Part shown: one piece after another, positions 8,608-17,326 of the stretch
How the letters are laid out: each line of letters starts with the position of its first letter
Position numbering within the stretch: the first letter of the stretch is position 1
Assembly: GCA_023450745.1 (NCBI GenBank)
Contig: JAEXGR010000084.1
Span: forward strand, 9,955-73,954
DNA from: Synergistota bacterium
GTDB lineage: Bacteria; Synergistota; Synergistia; Synergistales; Synergistaceae
Direction: 5' to 3'
DNA: 64,000 nt
The notes under the pieces: model-generated
Database searches by the model: none
Told to the model about the DNA's origin: nothing
Seen by the model: the letters and a program-made list of their open reading frames with translations, nothing else
Position numbers and translations under genes: made by a program

Positions 8608-10059
8608 TTATTCGGCAGCCGGAGTGGCGAACGCTTTTATGCAGACGTTGGCCGTCTCATCCAGATCATACAGGTCGGTCCAGTACTTCCCGGTGGCCGA
8701 TATCCAGCTTTCCCCGGGAGCGGCGGACGATTTATCATAAGCGGGGTCTCCCTCCAGCTTTCTTTCAACGGCGATGGGAAACTCGTCGCGGGGGGATTTC
8801 AGCCTGACAACCACGGAAAAACGTTCGCCACTCTTGACGGCGACGCTCTGCGGCAAGTCGACGGTATGGTAGCCCGGCGCCTCCGCGGCAAGTTTCAGCG
8901 AAGCGGCGAGCGTTCCTCCCACAGGCGAGCCGGAGGGGCATCCCTGATATATCATCACCTCGCACTCCGTGCCGCCCTCCGTGGTGTAGAAGGCCACGGA
9001 ATTTATCCGCTCCGCCCGCACGGCGGTAAATATGTTGGCGCACCACGCCTCTGTCCCTCTTTGTTTGTCGGCCACCGGCACAAAATCGCCGTTGATATGA
9101 TAGGACATGCCGAGCACGTCATATTGATATATATTTTCGTCGGGAACGGCCGGAACGGCTTCATAAAAGATTCCGTTCATCATTGTGCCCTCTTCGTAAG
9201 ATACGTAAAAGTATCCTTTGTCTCCCCATTTTCCGCCCCAGCTGTTGCGCACAATCCACGCGCCGTCCTTTTCAGGCTTCAGCGCGGGGTTATAAACGCC
9301 GCCAAACCTGTCGCGGCTGAAGCCGTCATCCCAGCCGACGATCATGACGTCATGGTTAGGTTCTCTGAACCGCCCGTCTTTGCGATGCTCCTCCGCCGAA
9401 AGAAAACCGCTGTAGTAGCCCCAGGATGATGAAAGAAGGTCCTCCATGTCCATCCGTTCTCCCTCATCCCGGTCCGGGCAGTAGAGCACGGCGCTCGCCG
9501 CTCCATAGCGCAGGATAGCCTCTTTTACCGTCCTTATCCTCTCACCGCGCAGCGGTACGTTGCAGTTGTTCTCGTCAGGCAGATAGAGCACGCTCCTCAA
9601 CTTGAACTTACGCGGGAGCACCGGCGGCCTGACCGCCTGTGATTTTTTCTTCGGGTAGGGGGACTCCCTCTCATATACCGGGCCGGTTCCTCTTGCCAGT
9701 ATCGCCGCAGACTTCCAGTCGGTCGCCTCCGTGTCAAAACCGGTATCCTTTGCGGAACGGAAAGAATAGAGCCGTTTCGATTCGTCGTTGAACGTATAGT
9801 AGGCCAGGTAATATTCAGAGAGGTTGATATCTTTTGAGACGACGCCCTTTTGTATCAGGTTCGACTCCATCGAGCCGATTATCGCAAACGACCAGCACGT
9901 GCCGAAGTCTCCCTGATCGCGCACGGCGGGCAGACGCGGGCGAAGGTCGTACTTCGCGGGCAGCGGTTCCGGCGCTCCCAGCATTGGGGAGACAAACAGA
10001 AAGAGTGACATGAAAAGAGATAAAAGTATTTTTTCAAAGCGCTTCTTGTCCAGCATCAT
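8608..10059 (-). CDS. Exported papain-like (C1A) cysteine protease with C-terminal lectin-like domain
   Basis: Preprotein of 483 residues with an N-terminal signal peptide ending near residue 29 (APEP). A C1 peptidase domain follows at once, without a long propeptide: Gln49 (oxyanion hole), Cys55 in GTCWSFA, His236 in NHDVMIVGWDD and Asn272 in RNSWGGKWGDKGYFYVSYEEG complete the catalytic set. The last 170 residues resemble the beta-rich lectin-like domain found after bacterial C1A peptidases. It probably acts in the periplasm or outside the cell, digesting peptides for an amino acid fermenter. Two adjacent ATGs are possible starts, both after GGAGGG. It lies 21 bases downstream of a Sel1-repeat gene. 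Confidence 0.88.
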   Translation of the reverse strand: MMLDKKRFEKILLSLFMSLFLFVSPMLGAPEPLPAKYDLRPRLPAVRDQGDFGTCWSFAIIGSMESNLIQKGVVSKDINLSEYYLAYYTFNDESKRLYSFRSAKDTGFDTEATDWKSAAILARGTGPVYERESPYPKKKSQAVRPPVLPRKFKLRSVLYLPDENNCNVPLRGERIRTVKEAILRYGAASAVLYCPDRDEGERMDMEDLLSSSWGYYSGFLSAEEHRKDGRFREPNHDVMIVGWDDGFSRDRFGGVYNPALKPEKDGAWIVRNSWGGKWGDKGYFYVSYEEGTMMNGIFYEAVPAVPDENIYQYDVLGMSYHINGDFVPVADKQRGTEAWCANIFTAVRAERINSVAFYTTEGGTECEVMIYQGCPSGSPVGGTLAASLKLAAEAPGYHTVDLPQSVAVKSGERFSVVVRLKSPRDEFPIAVERKLEGDPAYDKSSAAPGESWISATGKYWTDLYDLDETANVCIKAFATPAAE

Positions 10060-10080
10060 ATATCCCTCCGTGCCCCGTCT

Positions 10081-11040
10081 TTACTTTCCAAGGCGTTTCA
10101 GCGCCTTGGCCGCGAATTCGCTGCCCTCTTTTGCCGCCTCGCCGTACCATTTCCGGGCCGCGGACATATCTCTTGCCACTCCGTCGCCACCCTCGTAGAT
10201 GATCCCCAGCGCCTCCATAGCCGTCACGTTTCCCATTTCCGCCGCCAGCTTGAAATAACGCAGCGCCTCCTTCATGTTCAGAGGAAGCCCGAGGCCGTTG
10301 CTATAGATATACCCCATGTTGCACAGGGCGTCCGCGTCGCCGGCGTCCGCGCCCATCTTAAAGAAGCGCGCCGCCTTCCCCAGGTCCTTTTTCACCGCCG
10401 TCCCCTCTAAATAGATTATACCGATGCTGTTATAAGCCGCCGCCCAGTCGTTTTCGGCGGCAAGGGCATACCAGCGCAGAGCCTCCTGGATATCCTGAGG
10501 CACGCCGTCGCCCGTCTCATATTTTTCGGCGATCGCGGACATCGCCTCGCCGCCGCCAAGGTGAGCCGCCTTCTTGTAATATTTCAGCGCCAGAGACTTG
10601 TTTTTAGGAAGGCCGCCGCCACTGTCGCTGGCGTAGCCAAGATAACACCACGCGTCCGGCAGGCCTCTGACCGCGGCCTCGCGCATCATCTTTATCCCCT
10701 TCGCGGGGTCGCGGGCAACGCCCCTGCCGTCAATGTAAAAAAGCGCCGCGTTGTAGGCTGCGATGTCTTCGCCGGCTTTCGCCCCCCGCTCATACCATTC
10801 GAGGGCGTCCCGGTAACTCTGCGGCACGCCCCAACCGCGCTCGCAGAGGACGCCAACGCGCAGCATCGCCCAGCTGCTGCCGGCGGCGGCCGCCTCCCTG
10901 TAAAGCTTCGCCGCCGCCGCGTAATCTCTCTTGTCATAAAAAGCGTCCGCTTTTTCCACAAGCTCATCGCCGCCGGCAAGGGCCAGCGAGGAAGATAATA
11001 AAACCAACGCGCATAAAAAAGGAGCAACGGCAATTCTCAT
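10081..11040 (-). CDS. Exported Sel1-repeat protein
   Basis: 319 residues from the ATG at 11040, chosen because it starts a clear signal peptide (MRIAVAPFLCALVLLSSSLALA). The mature part is a string of about eight Sel1-type tetratricopeptide-like repeats of about 36 residues, each with the A-x-x-x-Y/L-G-x-x-Y/C ... GVxxDxxxAxxWYxxAA pattern. Such solenoids bind partner proteins; in the periplasm they often serve as adaptors. An open frame extends 69 codons further upstream but that part lacks family features. It is likely co-transcribed with the protease downstream. Confidence 0.85.
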   Translation of the reverse strand: MRIAVAPFLCALVLLSSSLALAGGDELVEKADAFYDKRDYAAAAKLYREAAAAGSSWAMLRVGVLCERGWGVPQSYRDALEWYERGAKAGEDIAAYNAALFYIDGRGVARDPAKGIKMMREAAVRGLPDAWCYLGYASDSGGGLPKNKSLALKYYKKAAHLGGGEAMSAIAEKYETGDGVPQDIQEALRWYALAAENDWAAAYNSIGIIYLEGTAVKKDLGKAARFFKMGADAGDADALCNMGYIYSNGLGLPLNMKEALRYFKLAAEMGNVTAMEALGIIYEGGDGVARDMSAARKWYGEAAKEGSEFAAKALKRLGK

Positions 11041-11513
11041 AAAATCATCCCGCTTTCTAAAATCGACAGCCTCTATCGCCGCGTCGGTCATCGCCGCAAC
11101 GCCAAGCCTGACGAGAATTATAATGCCTTTGGCCGCATTATGGACGAAATCAAATAAGACGCGCCATAACCAAGGCAGGCGCATGAAGGGACGTCCCTCC
11201 GTCGTCCGCGCCGCCGGGCGGCGGCACTGGCTGCCCGGCGTTTCCATTAAAAAAACGCCAGCGCGTTTTCCCCGACAACGTTAACTTTCCACTTGACAAA
11301 TGAGAACTTAGGAGTATTATACCTCTCCAGGATAAATAAACTTTTTATTATTTATTCATTTGAAATAGTTAAATCTCGTGCTTTTTATAAACTTACGTAC
11401 TATAAATGAGCAAACACTAAGCGATCGAGATAAAATTATCAGAGAATTTAATGATAAAAAGTTTAGTAATATTAATTTAAAAATAAAAATATAAAATGGA
11501 GGTAATTTTTATC
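11041..11513. promoter_or_regulatory. Divergent control region and long AT-rich leader of lysW
   Basis: The + strand has TTGACA at 11293-11298 and TATTAT at 11315-11320, a near-consensus sigma-70 promoter with a 16-base spacer. That leaves an AT-rich 5' leader of about 190 bases before lysW. I looked for a T-box, lysine riboswitch or leader peptide in it and found none. The segment nearest the Sel1 gene is GC-rich and carries no clear signal. Confidence 0.6.
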
Positions 11514-11681
11514 ATGACTGCAACTTGTATCGTGTGTGAGGCAAACGTATCCGTTCCCCAGGATTGCTGCGAGGGCGAACTGCTTATCTGTCCGGACTGC
11601 GGCACGGAGCTTGAGGTTATTTCGCTCGATCCCCTGACGGTCGAAGAGGCGCCGCAGGTACAGGAAGACTGGGGAGAGTAA
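11514..11681 (+). CDS. lysW: LysW, alpha-aminoadipate/lysine amino-group carrier protein
   Basis: Small acidic carrier of 55 residues. The start at ATG 11514 is set by GGAGGT ten bases upstream; an ATG at 11496 lies inside that ribosome site region. Four cysteines in two pairs (CIVC near residue 5 and CPDC near residue 26) form the zinc knuckle known for LysW, and the chain ends in EDWGE, the conserved tail whose terminal glutamate gamma-carboxyl is joined to the amino group of 2-aminoadipate. All intermediates from there to lysine stay attached to this protein. It is the first gene of the lys cluster and overlaps lysX by one base. Confidence 0.95.
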   Translation: MTATCIVCEANVSVPQDCCEGELLICPDCGTELEVISLDPLTVEEAPQVQEDWGE

Positions 11682-12520
11682 TGGCGACGCTGCGCATTCT
11701 CTTTACGAGGCTCCGCGCGGAGGAGAAGCTGCTGAAAGAGGCGGCGGAACGCCTGGGCATCCCCTGCGCGCTCCAGAATGTCAGCGACACGGTCTTCGGC
11801 GGCGAGCCTTTCTGCGCCGCGGACGACGTGGTGCTCGCACGCTGCGTCTCGCATAATCAGAACGAGGGCGTAGCCCAGATGCTGGAGCCGCAGGGGATCA
11901 CGGTGGTAAATTCTTCGCGCGTGATGGGCCTTTGCGGTAATAAGCTCACCACCTCGGCGGTGTTAGCGCAGGCGGGCGTCCCGCAGCCGAAGTTCCTCGT
12001 CGCCTTTACCCCTGAGGGGGCGCTGGAGGCGGTGGAATCCCTCGGGTATCCCGCGGTCTGCAAACCGGTAAGCGGAAGCTGGGGGCGTCTGCTCGCGAAG
12101 CTCAACGACCGCGAGAGCGCCGAGGCCGTCTTCGAGCACAAGTCGATGCTCGGAGCCATCCATAATACCTTCTATATCCAGGAGTATGTCGACAAGGGCA
12201 GCTTTGACGTCCGCGCCTTCGTCGTCGGCGGCGAACCGCTCTGCGCGATCGCCCGCACGAGCGAGCACTGGATTACGAACACGGCGCGCGGCGGTGCGGC
12301 TTCGAATCTTCCGCTAGACGACGAGACGACGGCGATCCTTCGCGCGGTACATGCGGCGATCGGCGGCGAATTCCTCGCGGTGGACCTTTTCAAGACCGGC
12401 GGACGCTGGGTCGTTAATGAAGTCAACGACGGCGGCGAGTTCCGCAACTCGATCGCCCCCACCGGCAGGGATATTCCCGGCGCGGTGGTAGAGGCCGCCT
12501 GGAAGAGAAGAAGAGGTTGA
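11681..12520 (+). CDS. lysX: LysX, alpha-aminoadipate--LysW ligase
   Basis: ATP-grasp enzyme of 279 residues, related to RimK, that ligates 2-aminoadipate to the C-terminal glutamate of LysW. Visible ATP-grasp features are the KPVSGSWGR loop near residue 128, the IQEYVDKGSFDVRAFVVGG strand near 167 and the metal-binding EVNDGGEFRNS near residue 247. The EFRN after the metal motif resembles the EF-type sequence of aminoadipate-specific LysX rather than the GF-type of ornithine-forming ArgX, so lysine synthesis is favoured; a dual lysine/arginine role cannot be excluded. ATG overlaps the lysW stop. Confidence 0.92.
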   Translation: MATLRILFTRLRAEEKLLKEAAERLGIPCALQNVSDTVFGGEPFCAADDVVLARCVSHNQNEGVAQMLEPQGITVVNSSRVMGLCGNKLTTSAVLAQAGVPQPKFLVAFTPEGALEAVESLGYPAVCKPVSGSWGRLLAKLNDRESAEAVFEHKSMLGAIHNTFYIQEYVDKGSFDVRAFVVGGEPLCAIARTSEHWITNTARGGAASNLPLDDETTAILRAVHAAIGGEFLAVDLFKTGGRWVVNEVNDGGEFRNSIAPTGRDIPGAVVEAAWKRRRG

Positions 12521-12525
12521 TTTTC

Positions 12526-12636
12526 ATGATTCACGGCATCGCGGCTTACGAATCAGCCATAAAGTTTGAGGAAAAATGCAAGCGCGGCATAAAGCGGTTG
12601 CCCCATGGGTCGTGGATTTTTGCAGCGCCGGTTTAA
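12526..12636 (+). CDS. Possible short leader peptide between lysX and lysY
   Basis: A 36-codon open frame begins six bases after the lysX stop with AGAGGTTG about nine bases upstream. The peptide is basic: MIHGIAAYES then AIKFEEKCKRGIKRL, with four Lys and two Arg in the middle third. It ends 27 bases before an intrinsic terminator hairpin. That arrangement resembles attenuation by a leader peptide, with Lys codons as the sensor, but could be coincidence. It is not a recognised protein. Confidence 0.3.
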   Translation: MIHGIAAYESAIKFEEKCKRGIKRLPHGSWIFAAPV

Positions 12637-12663
12637 ATCTGCCGGCCGCCCAGGCAAAGACAC

Positions 12664-12696
12664 GGCCCGCCTCCGAAAGGACGCGGGCCTTTTTTA
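12664..12696 (+). terminator. Intrinsic terminator or attenuator inside the lys cluster
   Basis: GGCCCGC (12664-12670) pairs with GCGGGCC (12683-12689) and is followed by TTTTTT. It lies between lysX and lysY, which belong to one pathway, so it either ends a lysWX unit or acts as a conditional attenuator for lysYZJK. Confidence 0.75.
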
Positions 12697-12767
12697 TGGG
12701 GCTGGCGCGCAATACTGCGGCCTCATGACCAGGAAGAAGTTTTAATAATTTTAAGGAGTGTGCAGAA

Positions 12768-13817
12768 ATGACAGACAGGATTCCGGTAACGATATGGGGC
12801 GCCACGGGTTTCGCCGGCGCGGAACTGCTGCGGATATTCGCCCGCCATCCCCGCTTTGAGGTCGCGGGCGCGGTCTCGCGCTCAAAAGCCGGCGTTGCGG
12901 TAGGCGCGGTCCATCCGCATCTTCGCCATGTGTATAACGATCTGACCTTTATCTCCCCCGAAGACGCCGGCTCGCGCGCCGCGGCCGTAGCCTTCCTCGC
13001 CCTCCCCCACCGCGCCTCCGCGCAGGAGGCGGTGCGCCGCCTGGAGGCGGGAGAGCGCGTCGTCGATCTCTCGGCCGACTTCCGGTTGCGCAGCGCGGAG
13101 GAATATAAGAATTGGTACGGCGTGGAGCACCCCGCGCCGCAGCTTCTTTCTGAGGCCGTTTACGGACTGCCGGAGCTCCACCGGGCGGAGGTGGCCTCCG
13201 CGCGCCTCGTCTCCGGCGTCGGCTGCAACGCCACTTCGGTGATCACGGCGCTGCTGCCGCTTGCCAGAGCGGGGCTGATCGAAGAGGCGCGCATCGAGTG
13301 CCGCGTCGGCTCCTCAGAGGCGGGGGCCAATGCCGACGAGGGCTCGGCGCACGCAATGCGCAGCCGCGTGCTGCGCGTCGTCAACCCCTTCGTCCACCGC
13401 CACATGGCGGAGGTGGTGCAGGAGCTGGCGCTGCCGCAAAACGCCTTTACCATGGGCGTTACCGCGGTCGAGCTGGTACGCGGCATCCAGTGTCTGGCCC
13501 ACGTGACGCTGAACCGGCAGGTGCGCGAGGCCGAACTCTGGAAGCTCTACCGCGCGACGTGGGGCGGCGAACCTTTCGTTTCCTTCACGCCCGCAAAACC
13601 CGCGCACTTCCGCATACCCGACCCGCGTTTCGTAATCGGCAGCAACCGCGTCCTGACGGGATTCATGCTCGCGGAGGACGGACGCCGGATGATCGCCGCC
13701 TCAGCGATAGACAACCTGATGAAGGGCGCGGCCGGCTCCGCGGTGCAGTGCGCGAACCTGATGTTCGGCCTCCCAGAAACCGAGGGCCTCGACATGATGC
13801 CCGTCTACCCCGCCTAA
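12768..13817 (+). CDS. lysY: LysY, LysW-aminoadipate 6-phosphate reductase
   Basis: Homologue (349 residues) of ArgC, reducing the LysW-bound aminoadipyl phosphate to the semialdehyde with NADPH. The dinucleotide fold starts with WGATGFAGAEL (residues 10-20), the catalytic cysteine is Cys153 in SGVGCNAT, and the HMAEV near residue 212 is the usual histidine-containing segment. TTAAGGAGTG provides a strong ribosome site. It follows the terminator hairpin, so expression may be uncoupled from lysWX, and it precedes lysZ by 19 bases. Confidence 0.92.
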   Translation: MTDRIPVTIWGATGFAGAELLRIFARHPRFEVAGAVSRSKAGVAVGAVHPHLRHVYNDLTFISPEDAGSRAAAVAFLALPHRASAQEAVRRLEAGERVVDLSADFRLRSAEEYKNWYGVEHPAPQLLSEAVYGLPELHRAEVASARLVSGVGCNATSVITALLPLARAGLIEEARIECRVGSSEAGANADEGSAHAMRSRVLRVVNPFVHRHMAEVVQELALPQNAFTMGVTAVELVRGIQCLAHVTLNRQVREAELWKLYRATWGGEPFVSFTPAKPAHFRIPDPRFVIGSNRVLTGFMLAEDGRRMIAASAIDNLMKGAAGSAVQCANLMFGLPETEGLDMMPVYPA

Positions 13818-13836
13818 AGAAAGGAAGAATGAAATT

Positions 13837-14646
13837 ATGATCGGAATCGTAAAGATCGGCGGCGCCGCGGGCAACAGGCTGGAGCCGCTTATAGATGAGA
13901 TAGCGAAAAGAAACCGCGCGGGCGAGCGCTGGATCGTCGTCCACGGCGCAAGCGGCGTGATGAACGACCTCTGCGCCGAGCGCGGCGTGGATATCCGCAT
14001 GGTGACGAGCCCCTCCGGCTACCGCAGCCGCTTCGTCGGCGAGAGGGAGCGGGAGCTGTTCCGCGAGGCGGCCCTCTCCTACGGCGCGCGTATCGCGGCG
14101 ATGCTCGCGGAGCGCGGCGTGCAGGCCCTCCAGGCCGACCCCGAGGCGGCCCCCTACGCCGTGGCGAAGCGCAAGGATTTCCTGCGTGAGAGCTTAAACG
14201 GCCGGATGAGGATACTGCGCGGCAATTACAGCGGCACCGTGGCAAAAATCGAACCCGCGCCGCTGCTTACGGCGCTGGAGGCCGGCTCCGTGCCGGTGGT
14301 GCCGCCGCTTGCGCTTGACGGCGAACTTAATATCTCGCTGAATATCGACGGCGACCGCCTCGCGGCGCAGATCGCCGGCGCGGTGAAGGCCGACCTGCTC
14401 ATCATCCTCTCCAATGTCCCCGGGCTTTTGAAAGACATAGACGACCCGCAGTCGCTCATCGCCAAAGGCAGCCTCGCGGGCTGGGATATCATCGAGCACT
14501 ACGCGCAGGGCAATATGAAGCGCAAGGTGGTCGCCTGCAAAGAGGCGCTGGAGCTTTCGATTCCCAACGTTTATCTCGCCGACGGCAGGGAAGAAGACCC
14601 CATCGCCCGCGCGACGGAGGGACATTCGACATGGCTGGTTCGTTAA
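13837..14646 (+). CDS. lysZ: LysZ, LysW-aminoadipate kinase
   Basis: Amino-acid kinase of 269 residues, homologous to acetylglutamate kinase (ArgB), that phosphorylates the side-chain carboxyl of LysW-linked aminoadipate. The N-terminal KIGGAAGN (residues 5-12) corresponds to the phosphate-binding loop and NISLNIDGDRLAAQIAG near residue 166 to the substrate and nucleotide region. ILSNVPGLLKD near residue 190 is also typical. It overlaps lysJ by 16 bases, showing tight translational coupling. Confidence 0.92.
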   Translation: MIGIVKIGGAAGNRLEPLIDEIAKRNRAGERWIVVHGASGVMNDLCAERGVDIRMVTSPSGYRSRFVGERERELFREAALSYGARIAAMLAERGVQALQADPEAAPYAVAKRKDFLRESLNGRMRILRGNYSGTVAKIEPAPLLTALEAGSVPVVPPLALDGELNISLNIDGDRLAAQIAGAVKADLLIILSNVPGLLKDIDDPQSLIAKGSLAGWDIIEHYAQGNMKRKVVACKEALELSIPNVYLADGREEDPIARATEGHSTWLVR

Positions 14647-15791
14647 GCAGGCTCTACGGCGGGCGCGGCATCGCGCTCACACACGGCGAGGGAGCCTATG
14701 TCTGGGACAGTAACGGACGCCGCTACATAGACTTTTTCAACGGCCACGGCGCGGCGCTCTTCGGCCACGCGAATCCGGTGCTGATGGAGGCGCTGCGCGA
14801 GGCGGCAAATGGCGTATGGAGCTGCGGCGCCGGCTATGATTCGCCGGCGCGCGACGAGCTGGCCGCCATTTTAGGCGGCGAGCTCGGCTGCGGCCGGGTC
14901 TTCCTCTGCAACAGCGGCACCGAGGCAATCGAGGGAGCGCTTAAACTCGCGGCGGCGCTCGGCGGCAAACGCCGTGAGATCATCGCCTGCCGCCGGGGCT
15001 TCCACGGCCGGAGCTGCGGCGCGCTCGGCCTCACCTTCAACCCCAAATACCGCGCCCCCTTCGCCTCGCTTATCCCCGCGGCAAAGCATTACGCCCCCGA
15101 AGATATTCCCGCAAAGGTCACCAACGAAACGCTCGCCGTCTTTATCGAGCCGGTACAGGGCGAGGGCGGCGTCTACCCCATCCCCGAAGAGGTGGGGCGC
15201 GCCATCACCGAGAGCTGCCACGCGCACGGCGTACTGTTGGCGGCGGACGAGGTGCAGAGCGGCCTGGGACGCTGCGGCTCCTTCTTCGCCTCGCCGGCAA
15301 GGGGGCTTACCCCCGACATCGTCTGCCTCGCGAAAGGGCTGGCGGGAGGGATGCCGGCGGGAGCCGTCATCTGGCGCGGCGAACTCGGTGATTTCCCGCC
15401 GCACTCGCACGGCTCGACCTACGGCGGCAACGAGCTCACCGCGCGAGTCTCGCTCGCGGCGCTCAAATATATAAAAGAGCACGACCTCTGCGCCTACGCG
15501 GCGGAGACCGGCGCCTTTATACGGGAGGAGCTCCGGCAGCGGAATATTCCCCTCGTCGGCGAAGTGCGCGGCGCGGGTCTGCTGATCGGCGTCGAGACGG
15601 AAGTCCCCTCGCAGGACGTCGTCAAAGCGCTTCAGGACAACGGGCTGCTCTCGCTCGCGGCGGGCCCGCGCGTGGTGCGCTTCCTGCCCTCTTTCGCGGT
15701 CACGAAAGAGATCGCGCGCGAGGCCACAGGCATCTTCGCCAAGACGATGGACGACATCAGCCGTGCGCGCAAAGGAGGGACGGCGCAGTGA
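14631..15791 (+). CDS. lysJ: LysJ, LysW-aminoadipate semialdehyde aminotransferase
   Basis: Class III PLP aminotransferase (386 residues), like ArgD, converting the LysW-linked semialdehyde to LysW-lysine with glutamate. The PLP lysine is Lys235 in CLAKGLAGG, Asp206 in AADEVQSGLGR contacts the pyridine nitrogen, and the SGTEAIEGALKLA segment near residue 96 binds phosphate. The stop overlaps the lysK start by four bases (a GTGA-type junction). Its place between lysZ and lysK supports the lysine role over a general ornithine aminotransferase. Confidence 0.92.
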   Translation: MAGSLSRLYGGRGIALTHGEGAYVWDSNGRRYIDFFNGHGAALFGHANPVLMEALREAANGVWSCGAGYDSPARDELAAILGGELGCGRVFLCNSGTEAIEGALKLAAALGGKRREIIACRRGFHGRSCGALGLTFNPKYRAPFASLIPAAKHYAPEDIPAKVTNETLAVFIEPVQGEGGVYPIPEEVGRAITESCHAHGVLLAADEVQSGLGRCGSFFASPARGLTPDIVCLAKGLAGGMPAGAVIWRGELGDFPPHSHGSTYGGNELTARVSLAALKYIKEHDLCAYAAETGAFIREELRQRNIPLVGEVRGAGLLIGVETEVPSQDVVKALQDNGLLSLAAGPRVVRFLPSFAVTKEIAREATGIFAKTMDDISRARKGGTAQ

Positions 15792-16825
15792 GATTACCGG
15801 AATCTGTCGGGCTTCTTGTAGACATCGTCGCCGTGCCGAGCCCCACCGGGCATGAGGAGGACGCGGCGCGCATGCTCGCCGACCGCCTCCCGCGCTTCGG
15901 CTGGGAGACCTCGCACCTCGACGGCGCGGGTTCGGTGATCGCGACGCGCGGCAACGGCGACAAGGAGCTCGTGCTGCTGAGCCATATCGATACCGTCCCC
16001 GGCGGCCCGAAGCTTTTTGTCAACGAGGAGCGAATCGAGGGGCGCGGCTCGGTCGACGCCAAAAGCCCCTGCTGCGCGCTCGCGGTAGGCGGCGGCGCCG
16101 TCGCAATCCCCGACGACTGGCGCGTGACCTTTGTCGCCGCCGTCGGCGAGGAGATCGATTCGCGCGGCGCGCGCTTCCGTATGCCGCTGCATGAGCCGGC
16201 GGCGCTGGTCGTCGGCGAGCCTACCGGCAGCAACGGCGTCGCGCTCTCCTACCGCGGCCGCATCCTCTTCTCTTTTGTCGCCGAGGACAGCGGCGCGCAC
16301 CGCTCCGGCAGCCCGGGACCGATGACGGATACCGTGCTCGCCGCCGCCTCGATGATGCAGATAACGGAGAATATGGGGAAGGGCTACTCCATCGCGATCA
16401 TGGAGATGGAGGGCCATGAGGCCGGCAAACGCTCCGCCTCGATCACAATGGACCTGCGCACCCCCATCGGCGCGCGGCAGGACGAACTGGAGCTGGTGCT
16501 CAACGAGACCGCCGCCGCCTTTGGGGTCGGCCTGCAGGTGATCGAGTATGTGCCGCCGCACGAGGTCCACAAATCGGACCCCGTGATCCGCGCCTTCCGC
16601 ACGGCGATACGCGAAGTCACCGGCGAACCGCCCCGCGTGCTCGCCAAGCAAGGCACCTGCGATTTCAACGTGCTCTCCACCTGGGGCTGCCCTATGGGCG
16701 CCTTCGGCCCCGGAGACTCCAAATATGACCACAGCTCGAACGAACAGATCGAAATCAAAGAGTTCCTGCGCGGCGTCGAGGTGGTGAAAGAGGCCCTGCC
16801 AAGGATTATGGCGGCGATCGGCTGA
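15788..16825 (+). CDS. lysK: LysK, LysW-lysine carboxypeptidase (lysine-releasing hydrolase)
   Basis: M20-type zinc hydrolase of 345 residues that frees lysine from the LysW carrier in the last step. Metal and catalytic residues are visible: His66 and Asp68 in LLSHIDTVPG, Asp90 in GRGSVDAKSP and the Glu121-Glu122 pair in GEEIDSRG. KYDHSSNEQI near residue 310 supplies a later histidine ligand. It starts with GTG overlapping lysJ and closes the operon; no strong terminator follows. Confidence 0.9.
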   Translation: MRLPESVGLLVDIVAVPSPTGHEEDAARMLADRLPRFGWETSHLDGAGSVIATRGNGDKELVLLSHIDTVPGGPKLFVNEERIEGRGSVDAKSPCCALAVGGGAVAIPDDWRVTFVAAVGEEIDSRGARFRMPLHEPAALVVGEPTGSNGVALSYRGRILFSFVAEDSGAHRSGSPGPMTDTVLAAASMMQITENMGKGYSIAIMEMEGHEAGKRSASITMDLRTPIGARQDELELVLNETAAAFGVGLQVIEYVPPHEVHKSDPVIRAFRTAIREVTGEPPRVLAKQGTCDFNVLSTWGCPMGAFGPGDSKYDHSSNEQIEIKEFLRGVEVVKEALPRIMAAIG

Positions 16826-16897
16826 CCGGCGCTTCCTCTTTGCGGAAGAAGATAAATACGGCTTTTTGCCTCTCACAGTTTCCCCACAATTATGCTG

Positions 16898-16903
16898 TAT
16901 AAT
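16898..16903 (+). promoter_or_regulatory. Candidate -10 box of the superoxide-reductase-like gene
   Basis: A perfect TATAAT lies 36 bases before the gene at 16939, but no good -35 box is found at the right distance. Confidence 0.4.
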
Positions 16904-16938
16904 AGCAGTTACAGAATAAGACGAAGGGGGCGTTTCAA

Positions 16939-17292
16939 ATGACATTGAAAAGAGGTTTGGCTGCGCTGTTCGCCGCTTTGACAGTGATGGCGGCCGCCGC
17001 CGCTTTCGCCCAACCGCCGACAGACGTCAGCGCAAGCTGGAACAAGAGCGACGGAACTTTGACCGTTACGGCGGCGCATCCGGTGAATGACAGGACGAAA
17101 CACTATGTCATGGCGCTTGTCGTAAGAGAGGGCGGCAATCAGATCCTGATGAAAAAATACACGGAACAGCAGTCCAACGACGGCTTTTCCGATAAGATTC
17201 CTCTCAGCGGGATAAAGCCGGGAACAAAGCTGACCGTCGAACTTACCTGCAATATCATGGGCACGGCGGAAAAGACGATCACCGTTCAGTAA
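16939..17292 (+). CDS. Exported superoxide-reductase-like (desulfoferrodoxin-fold) protein
   Basis: 117 residues with a signal peptide to about residue 24 (AFA-QPP). The mature domain follows the order of the superoxide reductase beta-sandwich: AAHPV (His47), KHY (His55) and LTCNIMG (Cys104). In true superoxide reductases the iron is held by four histidines and one cysteine, including KHxP near the start and CNxHG near the end. Here the first histidine motif is missing and the last histidine is Met107, so the iron centre is incomplete. It is probably a periplasmic relative with another metal or none. A bidirectional terminator follows. Confidence 0.65.
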   Translation: MTLKRGLAALFAALTVMAAAAAFAQPPTDVSASWNKSDGTLTVTAAHPVNDRTKHYVMALVVREGGNQILMKKYTEQQSNDGFSDKIPLSGIKPGTKLTVELTCNIMGTAEKTITVQ

Positions 17293-17326
17293 CGTTCCGA
17301 GCCTGATCGCGGCATCAGAAAACATC

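Noticed and set aside
11320..11513. Lysine riboswitch or T-box in the lysW leader
   Set aside because: The conserved T-box AGGGTGGNACCGCG element and the lysine-riboswitch core were not found; the stretch is simply AT-rich.
15794..16945. A 383-codon open frame antisense to lysK
   Set aside because: lysK on the other strand has catalytic residues and operon overlap. The antisense frame is an effect of high GC content and has no recognisable domain.
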